NCBI RefSeq assembly: GCF_003265705.1
Contig: NW_020313285.1
Location: forward strand, 15,588,302-15,652,301
Reading direction: 5' to 3'
Origin: Callorhinus ursinus
Lineage: Eukaryota; Chordata; Mammalia; Carnivora; Otariidae
DNA length: 64,000 bases
Positions 47,036 through 58,010 of the stretch are shown piece by piece. Numbering within the stretch: the first letter of the stretch is position 1; each line of letters opens with the position of its first letter. The translations under genes and the position numbers were made by a program. Under the pieces are notes generated by a model that did no database searches, was not told the DNA's origin, and was given only the letters and a program-made list of their open reading frames with translations.

Positions 47036-47690
47036 TTCTCCTCCTCTTTCAGCTCAGCCCATTCTTTCTTGACCCTGTCCAGACGGCCAGACTGTCTCCA
47101 GTTGTTTGGGTTCGATACTCCATTCCCTGCCTCTTGCACACTCGTCTGTCCCCTCAGAAGTCCTCCACCACCCCCCCCACAGGCACTCCTTTGGTCTTTA
47201 TCTGACCTCTCACCCACTTTCAGCTGTGTTTGCCTAACCCCTCCAGGCATTTTCTCTTTAGCCTCCTTTGACGGCTTAGTTTTCTCCACCCCACCTTAGG
47301 GTTCCTCTGTGCACTTCTTTATTGTGCTGGTGAGACTTGATTTCTTCTGTCTAGTTTAGCCTCTGTCAGAATCCTACGTCCGTGTATCCAGCTCGCCCTC
47401 TTGATAACTTCACTTGGATGTCTCAGACATACCTCAAGTTCAGTGCGTCTTCACCTCTTTCATCTTCTTCCTAAAGCCTGCCCCCTCTTCCAGTGTTACC
47501 TGCTCCTGTGAATTGTGTACATTCCTCTCAGATGGGAAATCTGTGCATTTTCTTAACTTCTGCCGCTCCCTTCTCACATCCAGGCAACAACCAAATGCTA
47601 TTGATTTTCCCCGCTGAATTACATCTACCTAGTTCTTTCCACCTCAGCGCCTGTAGTTGAATCCAAGTAACCTCTTCCCCCCGGCGTTAC
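47036..47690 (+). repeat. L2 relic, plus strand
   Basis: GC-richer block with the L2 order CACTTGGATGTCTCAGACAT, CTTCTTCCTAAAGCCTGCC, and a TCCAGTGTTACC stretch. Confidence 0.55.
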
Positions 47691-47779
47691 TGTCATGGCC
47701 TGTCTGGCTCCTGCAGCCTGCGTGCAAGCTGTGGCTGTTGTGGACTGGCCTGGACGGGCCTCTGAAACCCGCTTGTCAC

Positions 47780-47940
47780 GGGGCGCCCGGGCTCAGTCGT
47801 TAAGCATCTGCCTTCCGCTGGGGTCCTGATCTCGGGGTCCTGGGATCGAGTCCCACGTCGGGCTCCCTGCCTCTTCCCCTGTTCATTTTCCTTCTCTCTC
47901 TCTCTCTCTCTCAAATCTTTAAAAAGCAAAACAAAACAAA
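47780..47940 (+). repeat. Can-SINE, plus strand, internally shortened
   Basis: GGGGCGCCCGGGCTCAGTCG head, body, CT tract, AAATCTTTAAAAAG tail and an (AAAAC)n-like A-run. Confidence 0.93.
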
Positions 47941-49321
47941 AAAACAACCTGTCTTGTCATTAGGGAGGGAAGGACTGAAAGCTTCAACCTCTGTACCTTA
48001 CATCAGTGTCAGATTAATAGCATGAAGAAACCTTACAAGGTGAAAGGGGAAAGCCTGACTCTGGGCTCAGTAAAGTTGAAGTGAAAATGTATTCACTGTT
48101 CTCAGATTTACAAATTATCTGTCCTCTGCCCTTCAGTATGAGAGTAGTCTCTGTGAAACATCCTTCCTCAGTATTCAGAATGTTTGTTACAGTCTTTGAT
48201 TTTGATTAACCACCTGATCCATTCATGAATTCCTTTCAGGAAACGTTTCTGGGGAGTTGGGTGGTGGCCTGAGTGCCCCATGGTGATTCCTCGCCCCCAA
48301 CATTTTCCTTCAGTAATTCAGTTGTTAGAATAAATCACTTAATGAGGAGATGTGGGCCAAGTGTAGCCTTTTGCTAAGCCCTGAACACACCCGTCCAGAG
48401 GAAATTACAAAGATAGAACTTGAGAAGTTGCTCCTATGTGTTCACAGGGCAAGGGATGGTCAAGACTCCCAGTGTCGTGGAATAGATCTTACTCTCTGAA
48501 ATGTGCCCATCCCTTAACCTGTTTGAGAGGGCCTTCTGGCTGAGCCATGTGGCACCCTCCACCATCAGGAGCTGTTGCACCTGTAAGTGGATTGCACAAG
48601 GCCTGAGGAGGAAAAGTCTTCAGGCCTATGGATGCCATTATCCCCTGGAACGTCACTGCTAGCCTTTTTCTTCAACTGGAGCCATCCACCCTTTCCTGCT
48701 GTGTGGAGGGTGCCAAGAAGCTAGAAGTCTTTCTGTTTAACTGTCAGTCAAGGGGCTCACTGGGGAAGAAACCCCAACAATTTGGCCCAGGTATTGAGAA
48801 AATTATCTTTTGATGGTGAAGATAATTTAGATGTGCCTGGACCCACAACTTTCTATCAAAGCAGATTCAGTGGAATGGAACAGTATAGCCAGGAAGAAAA
48901 AAGGCGCAAAAGTGCTATTAGCATCTTCTTTCCTTACCTTAATCCTCTAAAAGAGAAGGCAGCTTTGCCTCTTACAGCTCATCTGTGCTGTGTTATCCTA
49001 GAAGAGAGCAGTGTGAAGGGAAGTGTGTTGAATGGACTGGGTAGAAATAGATAAACAGAGTCTGGGGGAACCAGTGCGTTGCTGGTATGGGTGTCCCCAG
49101 TCCAAGGATGCTGTGGGTTTTGAGTCGGTGCTGAGGGGCACGGAGTCTGAGGTACCTTTAGAGCACCTGAAGTGACAACATACGAGATGAAGGCAGAAGT
49201 CCGTGCCTTGTGCTGACAAACAGAAAAACTGGAAAACAGACAAAGGTTCTGGATCCTCTCTTGGTTCACTGACACCTTCTGAACCTGAAATTTTTCTATA
49301 ATTAGGGAGCAAGGCCCCAAA
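47941..49321. other. intronic sequence, one unassigned open frame
   Basis: A 90-codon frame at 48782-49054 (+) and overlapping minus-strand frames exist, but none has recognised domains. I do not call a gene. Confidence 0.35.
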
Positions 49322-49334
49322 CGAATGATTGAAT

Positions 49335-49532
49335 ATTTTTAATTTTTTTTTTTAAGATTTATTTATTTGACACAGAGACAGCGAGAGAGGGAACACAAGC
49401 AGGGGGAGTGGGAGAGGGAGAAGCAGGCTTCCCGCGGAGCAGGGAGCCCGATGCGGGGCTCGATCCCAGGACCCTGGGATCGTGACCTGAGCCGAAGGCA
49501 GATGCCTAACGACTGAGCCACCCAGGCGCCCC
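49335..49532 (-). repeat. young Can-SINE, minus strand
   Basis: Near-consensus body. CGAATGATTGAAT at 49322 recurs with one change at 49533. Confidence 0.97.
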
Positions 49533-49785
49533 CGAGTGATTGAATTTCTTATCAACCCTTGAAAAAGGGGCTTCAAGTAAATGAATGAGAGTATTTTGCT
49601 GTTAGTGTTACAGACTGTAATTCATACAGTCAAGCATTTTGAGAGGGAAAATGAAAACCTGTAATACAAATACTCAAAAGATGAAAAAATACTGCGGTGA
49701 TGTCATTTCATAACAGAGCTTCTGAAAAAAAATAACTGTAGTTGAAAAATAGTATGTAGCTGCTACTGAAAAAACTTTTCTAGAG

Positions 49786-50000
49786 CTGGGGTCTCCAAAC
49801 TACTGCTTGTGGGCCAAATCTAGCCTGCTCCGTGTTTCCATGAGTAAGTGTTCACTGGAATGGAGCTACCCTTGCTTTGTTTATGCATTTGTCCATAGCG
49901 ACTTCTGTGGCCCAAGGACCATAGTGGAGTTGAAGCTACGACACATGGAATAGCCTATTTACTGTCTTGGTCTGTAAGAAAAAAATTTGTGGATTCCTGA
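49786..50000 (+). mobile_element. hAT-like DNA transposon relic
   Basis: Begins GCTGGGGTCTCCAAACTAC and ends AATTTGTGGATTCCTG, near-inverted ends. Interior GTGGGCCAAATCTAGCCTGC and TTTATGCATTTGTCCATAGC match a widespread mammalian hAT-Charlie-type element. The subfamily is not assigned. Confidence 0.75.
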
Positions 50001-50992
50001 GGATGATCAAGTAAAGTTAGTTTTCAATATAGCAAAACTATAAGAGAAATAAAAATATTGGATAAAAATACCAGAAAATTGGAAGATTATACACACACAC
50101 ACACACAAATATAATCCACTGTTCATCTAACAGTGAAACAAATTGCAGAAAGGAACACGAGCGGCATTATAAAAACATAAGAGAAGAAAACTTCTCCAAG
50201 ATACAGTAAAACCTGTGTTCAGATAGACGCACTGGATGGAGAAACCAATGAACTTGGAGATAGCCCACTGTCTGTCGTTGGGCTGTGAGGATGAACATAA
50301 ATATTTCTAAGGAAAAACTCGGGCTTCTTTTGGGATCCTGAATGGCAGCCGGAAAAGCTAGAGGACGGTAAAACAATGTATGTTGGCTTCTGAAATTAAT
50401 GTATGAACTCCCCATTTTGGTGGCTTTGTAGAAAATTGTGTTTTAATCCTGAGGTGCTGTCACTTGGGTCTGTCTTGGTAAGTTTTTAGGATTTATCAGG
50501 ATTACACCAGCATTTCAGTAGTGGGAGACAACAGTATATTGTTCAAAGGGAAGTAAAGGGGGAGAAGCAGCACTGGTGTTAGGACACTAAGCCAGCAGTG
50601 CAGTGTGTTCCTCTCCGCTAGCTCACAGTATCCAAGGGGTCATGGAAAACGTGGGACTGACTGAAGATAACCTTTGTCCCTGGAAGGATCTCATGATCAG
50701 TAAAACAGCAGGGTAAGGAACTCCCGCTAATGAGGTGAATGGGCATATTGGTGAGGCAAGGATTACAGCTGGTAGCAGAAGTTACTCCGTACCCTGTAAG
50801 AGGTGGTTGTCAGAAATGAGGAGGGGTCGCTAAGCCCCAGCCTAGTAGACTGAGTTTGGGTAGGGTTTCACGCCCAGCCAGCTCAGACCAGAGAAGAGTG
50901 AACGGATTGGGACCACATTTCCTCCAAACAGAGCAGGTGATTCATTCTGGGGTGGAATGGTTGTGGGGGTGTAATCTAAGTAAAAACCATCA
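50001..50992. other. intronic sequence, nothing recognised
   Basis: A short (CA)n at about 50092-50106. No element otherwise. Confidence 0.35.
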
Positions 50993-51006
50993 AAATGTCA
51001 GGTTTG

Positions 51007-51177
51007 TTTTTTTTTTTTAAGATTTTATTTATTTGACAGCTAGAGAGGGAACACAAGCAGGGGTTGAGGGGCTCCCCACTGAGTCGGGAGCCCGATGTGG
51101 GGCTCGATCCCAGGACCCTGGGACCATGAGCAGAGCCGAAGGCAGACGCTTAACCAGCTGAGCCACCCAGGCGTCCC
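51007..51177 (-). repeat. Can-SINE, minus strand, internally shortened
   Basis: T-run and TTAAGATTTTATTTATTTG at the left, GAGCCACCCAGGCGTCCC at the right. It sits 0.42 kb before coding exon 2. Part of the body is missing after GGGGTTGAGGGGCTCCC. Confidence 0.95.
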
Positions 51178-51600
51178 TAATGCCAGTTTGTTAATGATGA
51201 AACCTAGAAAGTGATGTTAACATCAAGAGTGCTGTACTCAAATCACACTGTATTCCTTGCTAACAATAAGGGTCAGTGGTGATAATTTTAGTTATTTTTT
51301 TTTAAAACAATAAAACCTAAATAGTTATTATACAAATAAGTCAGTAGCCAGAGCTAGGCCAAATAATGTATTTTCAGTTCTAAACAATAACTGTTGTTTT
51401 GCTTTACCAATCATTTTGTGGGTGTGTGTGCATATACCTCTCTTGAGGTAATCCTGACAGCCCCAAGATGTCGGGATCCTGATATCCTGGGGAAATCATA
51501 TTATGGTCATTAAAATCATTCATCCGTAGTAAATAAATCCAACAGAGTAAGTATGTTGCTAATAAAATCATTTCTCAACACATTGTTCCCTGTATTTTAG

Positions 51601-51702
51601 AAAAGGCGCCGGCGGATTGACCGAAGTATGATTGGAGAGCCAACGAATTTTGTGCACACGGCTCATGTAGGATCGGGAGACCTATTCAGTGGAATGAATT
51701 CA
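51601..51702 (+). CDS. CDC42SE2: CDC42 small effector protein 2, coding exon 2 (residues 19-52, CRIB motif)
   Basis: This 102-nt segment is 34 whole codons. It starts with the polybasic run K-R-R-R-R (residues 19-23) and continues into the CRIB motif at residues 29-42 (I-G-E-P...H-T-A-H-V-G), with the conserved P32, H37, H40, V41 and G42. CRIB motifs bind the GTP form of CDC42 and, more weakly, Rac. The polybasic patch next to the palmitoylated cysteines helps hold the protein at the plasma membrane. The acceptor TTTTAG precedes 51601 and a GTAAGT donor follows at 51703-51708. A minus-strand SINE ends 0.42 kb upstream, close enough to be worth noting for splicing. No stop or frameshift is present. 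Confidence 0.97.
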
Positions 51703-54700
51703 GTAAGTGTGTTGGTGGAAGATGCAGATGGGGTCTTGGGGCATAGACCTATGTCGCCTGTATGACAGGTACATACATTCTTAAAGATTATACAGTGCTC
51801 AGTGAATTTGTAGACACTGAATATAAATACATAACATGAACGTAGAAGAAAATGAGCAATGAGAAATTACTCTCTCCTCTAATTTGCTAAACTATGCATA
51901 TATTTCTACCTTTCTCCTGAAAAAATACTTAAAAGGTGTTGAGTTTAGAATGATAGCTAATAGCCCTTTGGCTGTCCTGTCTCCTTGAAAAGGGATGTGG
52001 ATGTCAGCCTGTTAGTAATATTTAATTTCTTTTCTCTCAAATTCATTAAGTTGCCTTCCGCAAACATGTTTATTGCATTTACCTTATAAAAGACTAGCCT
52101 TCTCTTGATATTAGAATGTGATTTATTCATAACTAATGTAAATACTTGTGTGTATTTGCTCTTTTATAGAGATCTCAGTGAATTCCAAAACACACTTTAG
52201 ATTTACTCCCTTGAACTCGTTTACTCCTTAATTTTCATCTAACAACACAGTGCGCTATAATAGAAGCAGTGACAAGTGAGGGTGTCAGGGCTCTGCCTCA
52301 TTTTTGCCCTAAAGTAGTAAGCCACCATGTAGCGGGAGCCTCTTTCCCCCAAATCTAAAGTAAACAGATGTGTCTAAATGATCTCTAAAGCGTTTAGAAC
52401 CAGAAAGTCAGTAAGGCTTTTATATAGAATACAGAATTATCCATTGTATACTTATTTACTGGACAGAATTAACAAAAGACTTAACAAGAGAGCAGAGAGT
52501 TTTAAAATAGGTAGATGGATATCCTGGATACGGCAGAGAAGTTTGTCACATCAGTTACTAGGTAAGCAGAGGAATAACATGTGTAGCTTCCTGAAAGGAA
52601 ACCGCTTGTTTGCTTTAAATCTGTAGGAAAAGTACTTTGTTTTGTTCCACTGCTTTTGTGGAAATGCAAGAGGTGTCAGGTTGCTGTCAAAATACAATTC
52701 AGTAGCTTTGTTTCCTGGATCAGCATGAAATGAAAAGAGCAAATGAGAACCTATGACTTTTGTTAATAGGGTTATTATAATACATACAAGTAGAGCGAAT
52801 GGCTTCAAATTTATTATATGTGATGAATTTTAATTCAACAAATGTGTTCTTCCCCATTTCACGTTTTTTTAAAAACTCCAGAATGAATTAAATTTTTAGT
52901 TTTTGGTATTTAACTTTTTAAATACTGTTTCACATACATTTCAGGATTTCTTTTAAAATTCCTATTTGGCGTTTTGTCTGCACAAGGAGCCCTTCATGGA
53001 TGTAGGGGACTCTTATTGCCATCAGTTTAGCTAGGACTGGAGGACGGTCTCTTGCAGGGCATCCACGTTTGCGTCTTCAGCTGAGCTGGATCCAGACAGG
53101 CCCTCCGCTGTTAGTAGATCTACCTGCCGAGTCCAGGCAGCCTGCTCGGCTTACGGAATAGGTGTTTTTATGAAGTGTTTGAGCTCATTAGAACCCAGTG
53201 CGTCTCTGATAGGTTTTCTGTTTGTGCGGTGACGCGCAGCCTCTGACTCACCCATGTCTCCAGGGTGCTGCTTGAGGCACTTGCGTTAGGTTCAGTGTTA
53301 CGTGATCCCCGCGTTCCCTGCAAGTTACATGAGTGGAGAGATGTAACTGGTATGAGTCTGATTTGGTGAGAGAACTCCTCTTCTGTGCAGTAATAGTATT
53401 GCACAGAGTGAGACAAAACCTAAATGTTGTTTATCCACAGAAGTAGCTTGCCTTAAGTGTCTGTCCTAAGAGCTGAGCCCCTTGTATGAGGTACCTGGCT
53501 CGATGCAGATGGGACAGCCTTGCCACACTGGATTCCTGAACGGGCAGATGACTTGGGAGTTTCTCTTTTCCTGTAAACACACTGTTCTTCCCAAATTACC
53601 TTTCATATTAACTTCTTACTAGAAAAGGATCCCATGACTCTTTTAGTAATAGCCTTATTGTGTTAAAATATAATATATACACAGTCAAAAGTAATCCATT
53701 AGAAAATCCAAATTCTATAGTTTGAAATTGAGCCATTGACTTTTGGAGGAAAACCAGTTTTTTTCTTGCTTAGTATCAGCATGACATTATGAATGCACTA
53801 TGTAAAAACACAAAAATGTTACTTTTTATAAATAGCCCTGATATATCTAGAAAAGGTAACATGTTAGGTGGGAAATTTTTGGTATCTGGGTAAAATCAAG
53901 TTTGTGCCACAAAACAGGTTACCTGAAAGGAACAGGAAATGAATTTGAACTGATAGCTTATGCTTGTAGCCTTCTCAGACTGAGCAAGGTTGCTGAAAAT
54001 AAATAGGCCTATAGATTTCAGGTGTTTTTTAATACTTTTAACTGAAGTAGTCATTTGAGTAATGTGAATATAGCTAAGGCCAGAACACATGTGATATCAC
54101 TAGAGTGAGATGTTCCACGTAAGATGTTGTCAGTGAAACCCTTCTGGATTTAAAGAAGCTATGCATTTTGTATTTTGCTTTTCTGTTAGAATATATTTAA
54201 ACCTACCTTGCTCAGAAAATAGGCAAACCTTACCTACTTTGCTTAACCGTACTGACTCAGGATCACCATTGAAAACACCTCCCATGTCATATTTTCTATC
54301 AAGTGCTCCGTGAGTATTTAAGTAGATTAAGTAATGGATGTTGTTCCCAGCCCCTGCCCCCAGGGAACCATGGACAGCTGAGGGACCCGTTGAGCAGCTT
54401 GCCTCTGCTCTGACTCAGCATTGTTAGGTCAGCACCTCCAGCACCTTGTCACAGCCCCGTTTTCTAGCATTCTAGCCTGATTGTCTACTTACAATCTGCT
54501 TCTAGTTGGTATGAACTAAGATTGGAATAATGTTGGTCCACTAAGGGCACTTCTTAGCTTGCCGATAAGTTAATTTGCCTGTTTCCACCAAGTAAGAGAA
54601 GAACCTTACAGCCCATCGGAAAATAGCCCTGTTTGGTGGGGAGGAGAGATTATCACGTTAACTGTTTTACAGATCTTTAGAGAGGATAAATACTTAACCC

Positions 54701-55160
54701 AGAGTTACAATGACTAAATTTGGACTACCCTCCAAGTCTTTTGATTCTTTAAGGCTGTATCAGGTATGTAAATTTTATCACATGGGACTTTAAAAATTTA
54801 TCTTTGGCTGGTCCAATTTCATTTGTATTTATTTTTGTTTGATTCTAAGTAATGGAGGTGATCAAGAACTGGAGTTGATCTGTATACTTCTGTTTTTGAA
54901 ATGTTACCAAGTACATTGTGAATTACAAAACAGGTATTTTGTTACTGCTAAGTGGGGAGAGGGAGTTGAGGGCTGAAGTGTTTTTAGTAGCCTCACGATT
55001 TCCCTAAGGGCGATCAGAAATTTAAGTCTGTAAAAAGAGAATTTTTTTTTCTATAGAAAGTATCCTTCTCAAAACTGCTTAGCTAAAACATTGAGGGCCA
55101 GAATCAGGGAGTTGTCTTGTCCCTAGTTCTTGACTTGGTTCTGTTTTTGTCTTATTTTAG
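51703..55160 (+). other. CDC42SE2: CDC42SE2 intron between coding exons 2 and 3 (3,458 bp)
   Basis: Runs from GTAAGT (51703) to a T-rich tract and TTTTAG (55155-55160). The intron is phase 0. It carries no SINE or recognisable L1, only a MIR relic near 54655-54765. The rest is AT-rich unique-looking sequence in which I see no further feature. Confidence 0.93.
54655..54765 (+). repeat. MIR fragment
   Basis: TTTTACAGATCTTTAGAGAG, ACTTAACCCAGAGTTACAAT and TTTGGACTACCCTCCAAGTC follow the MIR order. Confidence 0.65.
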
Positions 55161-55259
55161 GTTAGCTCCATTCAGAACCAGATGCAGTCCAAGGGGGGCT
55201 ACGGGGGTGGGATGTCTGCCAGCGTGCAGATGCAGCTTGTGGATACGAAGGCTGGATAG
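55161..55259 (+). CDS. CDC42SE2: CDC42 small effector protein 2, coding exon 3 (residues 53-84 and stop)
   Basis: This segment encodes the C-terminal 32 residues, V-S-S-I-Q-N-Q-M...Q-L-V-D-T-K-A-G, and TAG at 55257-55259. A glycine-rich stretch (G64-G65-Y66-G67-G68-G69) follows the CRIB region. The C-terminal part has no known catalytic motif, and the protein acts as a binding adaptor. The acceptor is TTTTAG at 55155-55160. The three segments together make an unbroken 84-residue protein, so the gene appears functional here. The stop codon is followed after only 18 nt by a consensus GTGAGT donor, discussed separately. Confidence 0.96.
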   Translation, partial: VSSIQNQMQSKGGYGGGMSASVQMQLVDTKAG

Positions 55260-55277
55260 CCCCGAATCCTGGCTCCC

Positions 55278-55611
55278 GTGAGTACCTGGGTCATACACTG
55301 GAAAAGGCAAACATATTTTACCCTGCTCAGTATTTCACGGGATGGTTGTAGGCACTTTGAATAGTTTTCGGTTGCTCTTTTTCTTACGAAGAACACAGTG
55401 CTGTAAGACAACCATGTGGGGAGGAGGCTTTCATTCTTTAAACGTGAATGAAATTACTATTTTGAGTATTGGTACTTTGGGGAATGTCGTGTGGTGAAGT
55501 ACCTTTATGTTTTTTAGACTGCATTATTGATAAATCTTTGAAAACTTTACAAATTAAATAAAGACAACTTAAAGTGTAAAAATAATTTGGATTTTTCTTT
55601 TGGTTTTATAG
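55278..55611 (+). other. CDC42SE2: candidate intron within the 3' UTR (334 bp)
   Basis: GTGAGT at 55278-55283 is a consensus donor 18 nt after the stop. A long pyrimidine-rich tract with ATAG at 55608-55611 is a strong acceptor. The stop would be closer than 50 nt to the junction, so the spliced mRNA would escape nonsense-mediated decay. If spliced, the AATAAA at 55557 lies inside the intron and the last exon starts at 55612. This rests on splice-site appearance alone. Confidence 0.5.
55557..55562 (+). terminator. CDC42SE2: possible proximal polyadenylation signal
   Basis: AATAAA about 300 nt after the stop codon, followed by a T-rich stretch. It would only be used if the candidate 3'-UTR intron is retained, giving a short-UTR isoform. 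Confidence 0.3.
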
Positions 55612-57985
55612 GTCATTGTGAATTTGTTTTCTCTTTTCACTCTTTAATTTGTTGTTGTGATTCCTTTTCCAATACAAACAAGAAGTGTGATGGCATCTTG
55701 TTCACCCTGTTGTGATTCCTCCAGTGAGACGTTCTTGTTCTGCTCTGCAGAAGCTGTCGTCAGATGAACCCTGCATTTCCTTCGACTGGCATGCATGCCT
55801 TTGGACTCACAGACTTTGAATCGTGGCTTCATTTTTATCAATTATATGGATCTGATAGTATGGTCTCTTTTGTGAATGCTCGCACTATTTTGCATTTTTC
55901 TCCCATTTTAAATGTTTCTATTTCCATCTCCAGCCCTCTGCCTTATGAGTTTGTTGGTAAGGTAGGACCTGCTTTTGTTAATTTGTCACCGTTTGTATAT
56001 TTTGGAAGGTAGGACATCCACAAGCACAATGATCATTTTTATTCGTTTGAAACTTGAGCAGAATCAATATCCGCATGCTTTATGAAGTTGCTTTGTCTGG
56101 GAGCCCATGGGAGGCCAGAAATGAGTGTTTCTTTGCTGCCGTTAGAGAGGGATTAGCTGTGGCACCGAGTCACGTCAGTTTCACACACACAAAGGTGACC
56201 TGTAGCTTATTTTAGAACTAAAATCTGGCATTCATAAGGTGTTCATTTGGTTGTAAATGTTCAATATATTTATTCTGAGAGTGAGGACCTGTATTTGTGA
56301 ACAGGTGTGGTTGTGTATCAGAGTGTTGTGGTGATGCCCTCATCCAGTCTCATTGTGTACTCATTCTGTTTTTACTTGTTATTTTAATATGATGGGATCC
56401 ATGTGTTTCCACTAACTTAACTCCTGGCCGGTACTACTCACTGCAGAGTCATTGGCCTTTCCATATTCAGACCTGTTTTGGGGCCGTGGAAGTTAACCCA
56501 GAGCAATATAATGACTTGGCTGAATCGTTGCCAGTGAAAATCTGTATGGTGATTTGTTAGGACATTGGTGAGAAACCATTGCTCAGGCTCCAAAATGTTT
56601 ATTCTTCATAAATTATGTGTATTTCAGATATTTCTGTAAGTACTTTCCCTTCTCTCTGAGGGCGTGGTGTATGTATTCTCATTAAAATGTTTAAATCCTC
56701 TGTCCAATACAGTCCTAACTACATTTAGGATTAATATTTTATGCAGCAAATGGGACTTAGATGAAAAGTGGGACTTAGATGAAAATGTAGACAGCTAAGA
56801 AATTTGGTGAATAATTCTTTTCTTTGCATCTTAGTCCCAGGTTCTTACGAACCAGGTAACTGGATAAATAGCTTATATAGGCAAACCAGGAGAGTAGTGC
56901 TTCCGAATAGAGTGCTTGTATTCCTACAGTTGGAGGCTTCATAGGTGTCAGTCCCAGAGAGAATCTGTCGAGGAAATATTCATGCTTAGTAATTGAAAAA
57001 CAGGCAGTTTGCAGTTTAATTTACTGTGTGGATACTGCGTTCTGGGATTGGGATTTGCTGAGGACCCATGTCGTTTTTTTTCAGCCAGAGTCTGTGTCCT
57101 GCCAGGGACACTGCTTTGTACAAGGTCTTACAAGACAGATTGGATTTTCTGGGCCTTGTCCATAGTGATGCCCTTTAGTCTGTTTTGACTTTTAAAATTA
57201 GCAGAACTTTCATACTTGTCCTATAACTCCTGGATTCACAATACAGAGAGCCCTGCTCCTTTTTCTTGAACTCACTTGATTTTACTTCTGTGTGGACCAA
57301 ATACTCCAGTGAGTACTGGAGCGTACCTCCATGGTAAGAGCGTGTAACTGACCTACAGTAGCCACACTGTGTGCAAGAACAGATGCCAAGGAAGGTGCCA
57401 ATAAATGCAAGAAGAAATGACAAAAAATTTTAATATACTAACCTTGGACACATTTTTTAGGGAGGCTTTTGAAGAGTGTGAAGGGTGGCAGTTTCCCCAC
57501 ATCATCCGCAGATTGTAACTCTTGGGCCATGTGTCTCATTTTAAAATTGAATCTAAATAAATAGGATTGACTGTTAGTACTACATGCTAACAATTAGCAC
57601 GGAAAACTGAATGAAGGTTTAACCAATGCCCTGGATTCTGTTAGTGATCTGCATTCTATAAAAGAGGTGCTTTCCCATGATGTAGGCGTGAAGTGGTGCC
57701 AATAAGAAAAGTTCACTATGGTGATTGGATTCAGCATTTCCAATGCAGCATTATCTCGCCTTTAAAGATATTTTGTGAGTATATATTAGCTTTCACTTTT
57801 GTTATTAAATTATAGCAGTTTCATTATAGAGAGCAAGTTTGCCTTGATTTTGTTTAAAATGACTTCTGCTCAGCACCCAGAAGATAAAATTGACATATTT
57901 TTATAATATAAGCATACTTTTTTTGTACATTGTGTTCATTCAGTGTTGGCTTGTAGATATTAAAAGAAAGTATTGATTTTGATTG

Positions 57986-57991
57986 AATAAA
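57986..57991 (+). terminator. CDC42SE2: likely distal polyadenylation signal of CDC42SE2
   Basis: AATAAA followed within 15-35 nt by T- and GT-rich sequence. Cleavage would fall near 58005-58010. Confidence 0.55.
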
Positions 57992-58010
57992 TGTTTTCTT
58001 TCCATCCTGG

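Larger units (their letters stand above)
20562..51600 (+). other. CDC42SE2: CDC42SE2 intron between coding exons 1 and 2 (31,039 bp)
   Basis: Bounded by GTAAGT at 20562 and a T-rich tract ending in TTTTAG at 51595-51600. It separates phase-0 codons, so the polybasic patch starts exactly at the next exon. It contains 18 SINEs that I could delimit (11 on the minus strand, 7 on the plus strand), two young L1 ends, older L1, L2 and MIR relics, and a MER2 inside an old L1. No additional coding exon was recognised inside it. Confidence 0.9.
55260..58010 (+). other. CDC42SE2: CDC42SE2 3' UTR region (end estimated)
   Basis: Sequence after the stop codon is repeat-poor for about 2.75 kb. Candidate polyadenylation signals are AATAAA at 55557-55562 and at 57986-57991. 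The second is followed by a GT/T-rich stretch (about 58006-58024), typical of a cleavage context, and gives a UTR of a length expected for this gene. The 5' part may be split by an intron at 55278-55611. The end coordinate is an inference and not directly seen. Confidence 0.6.

Noticed and set aside
48979..49320. Overlapping minus-strand frames of 113 and 104 codons
   Set aside because: They overlap each other in different frames without domains or splice context. Not supportable as genes.
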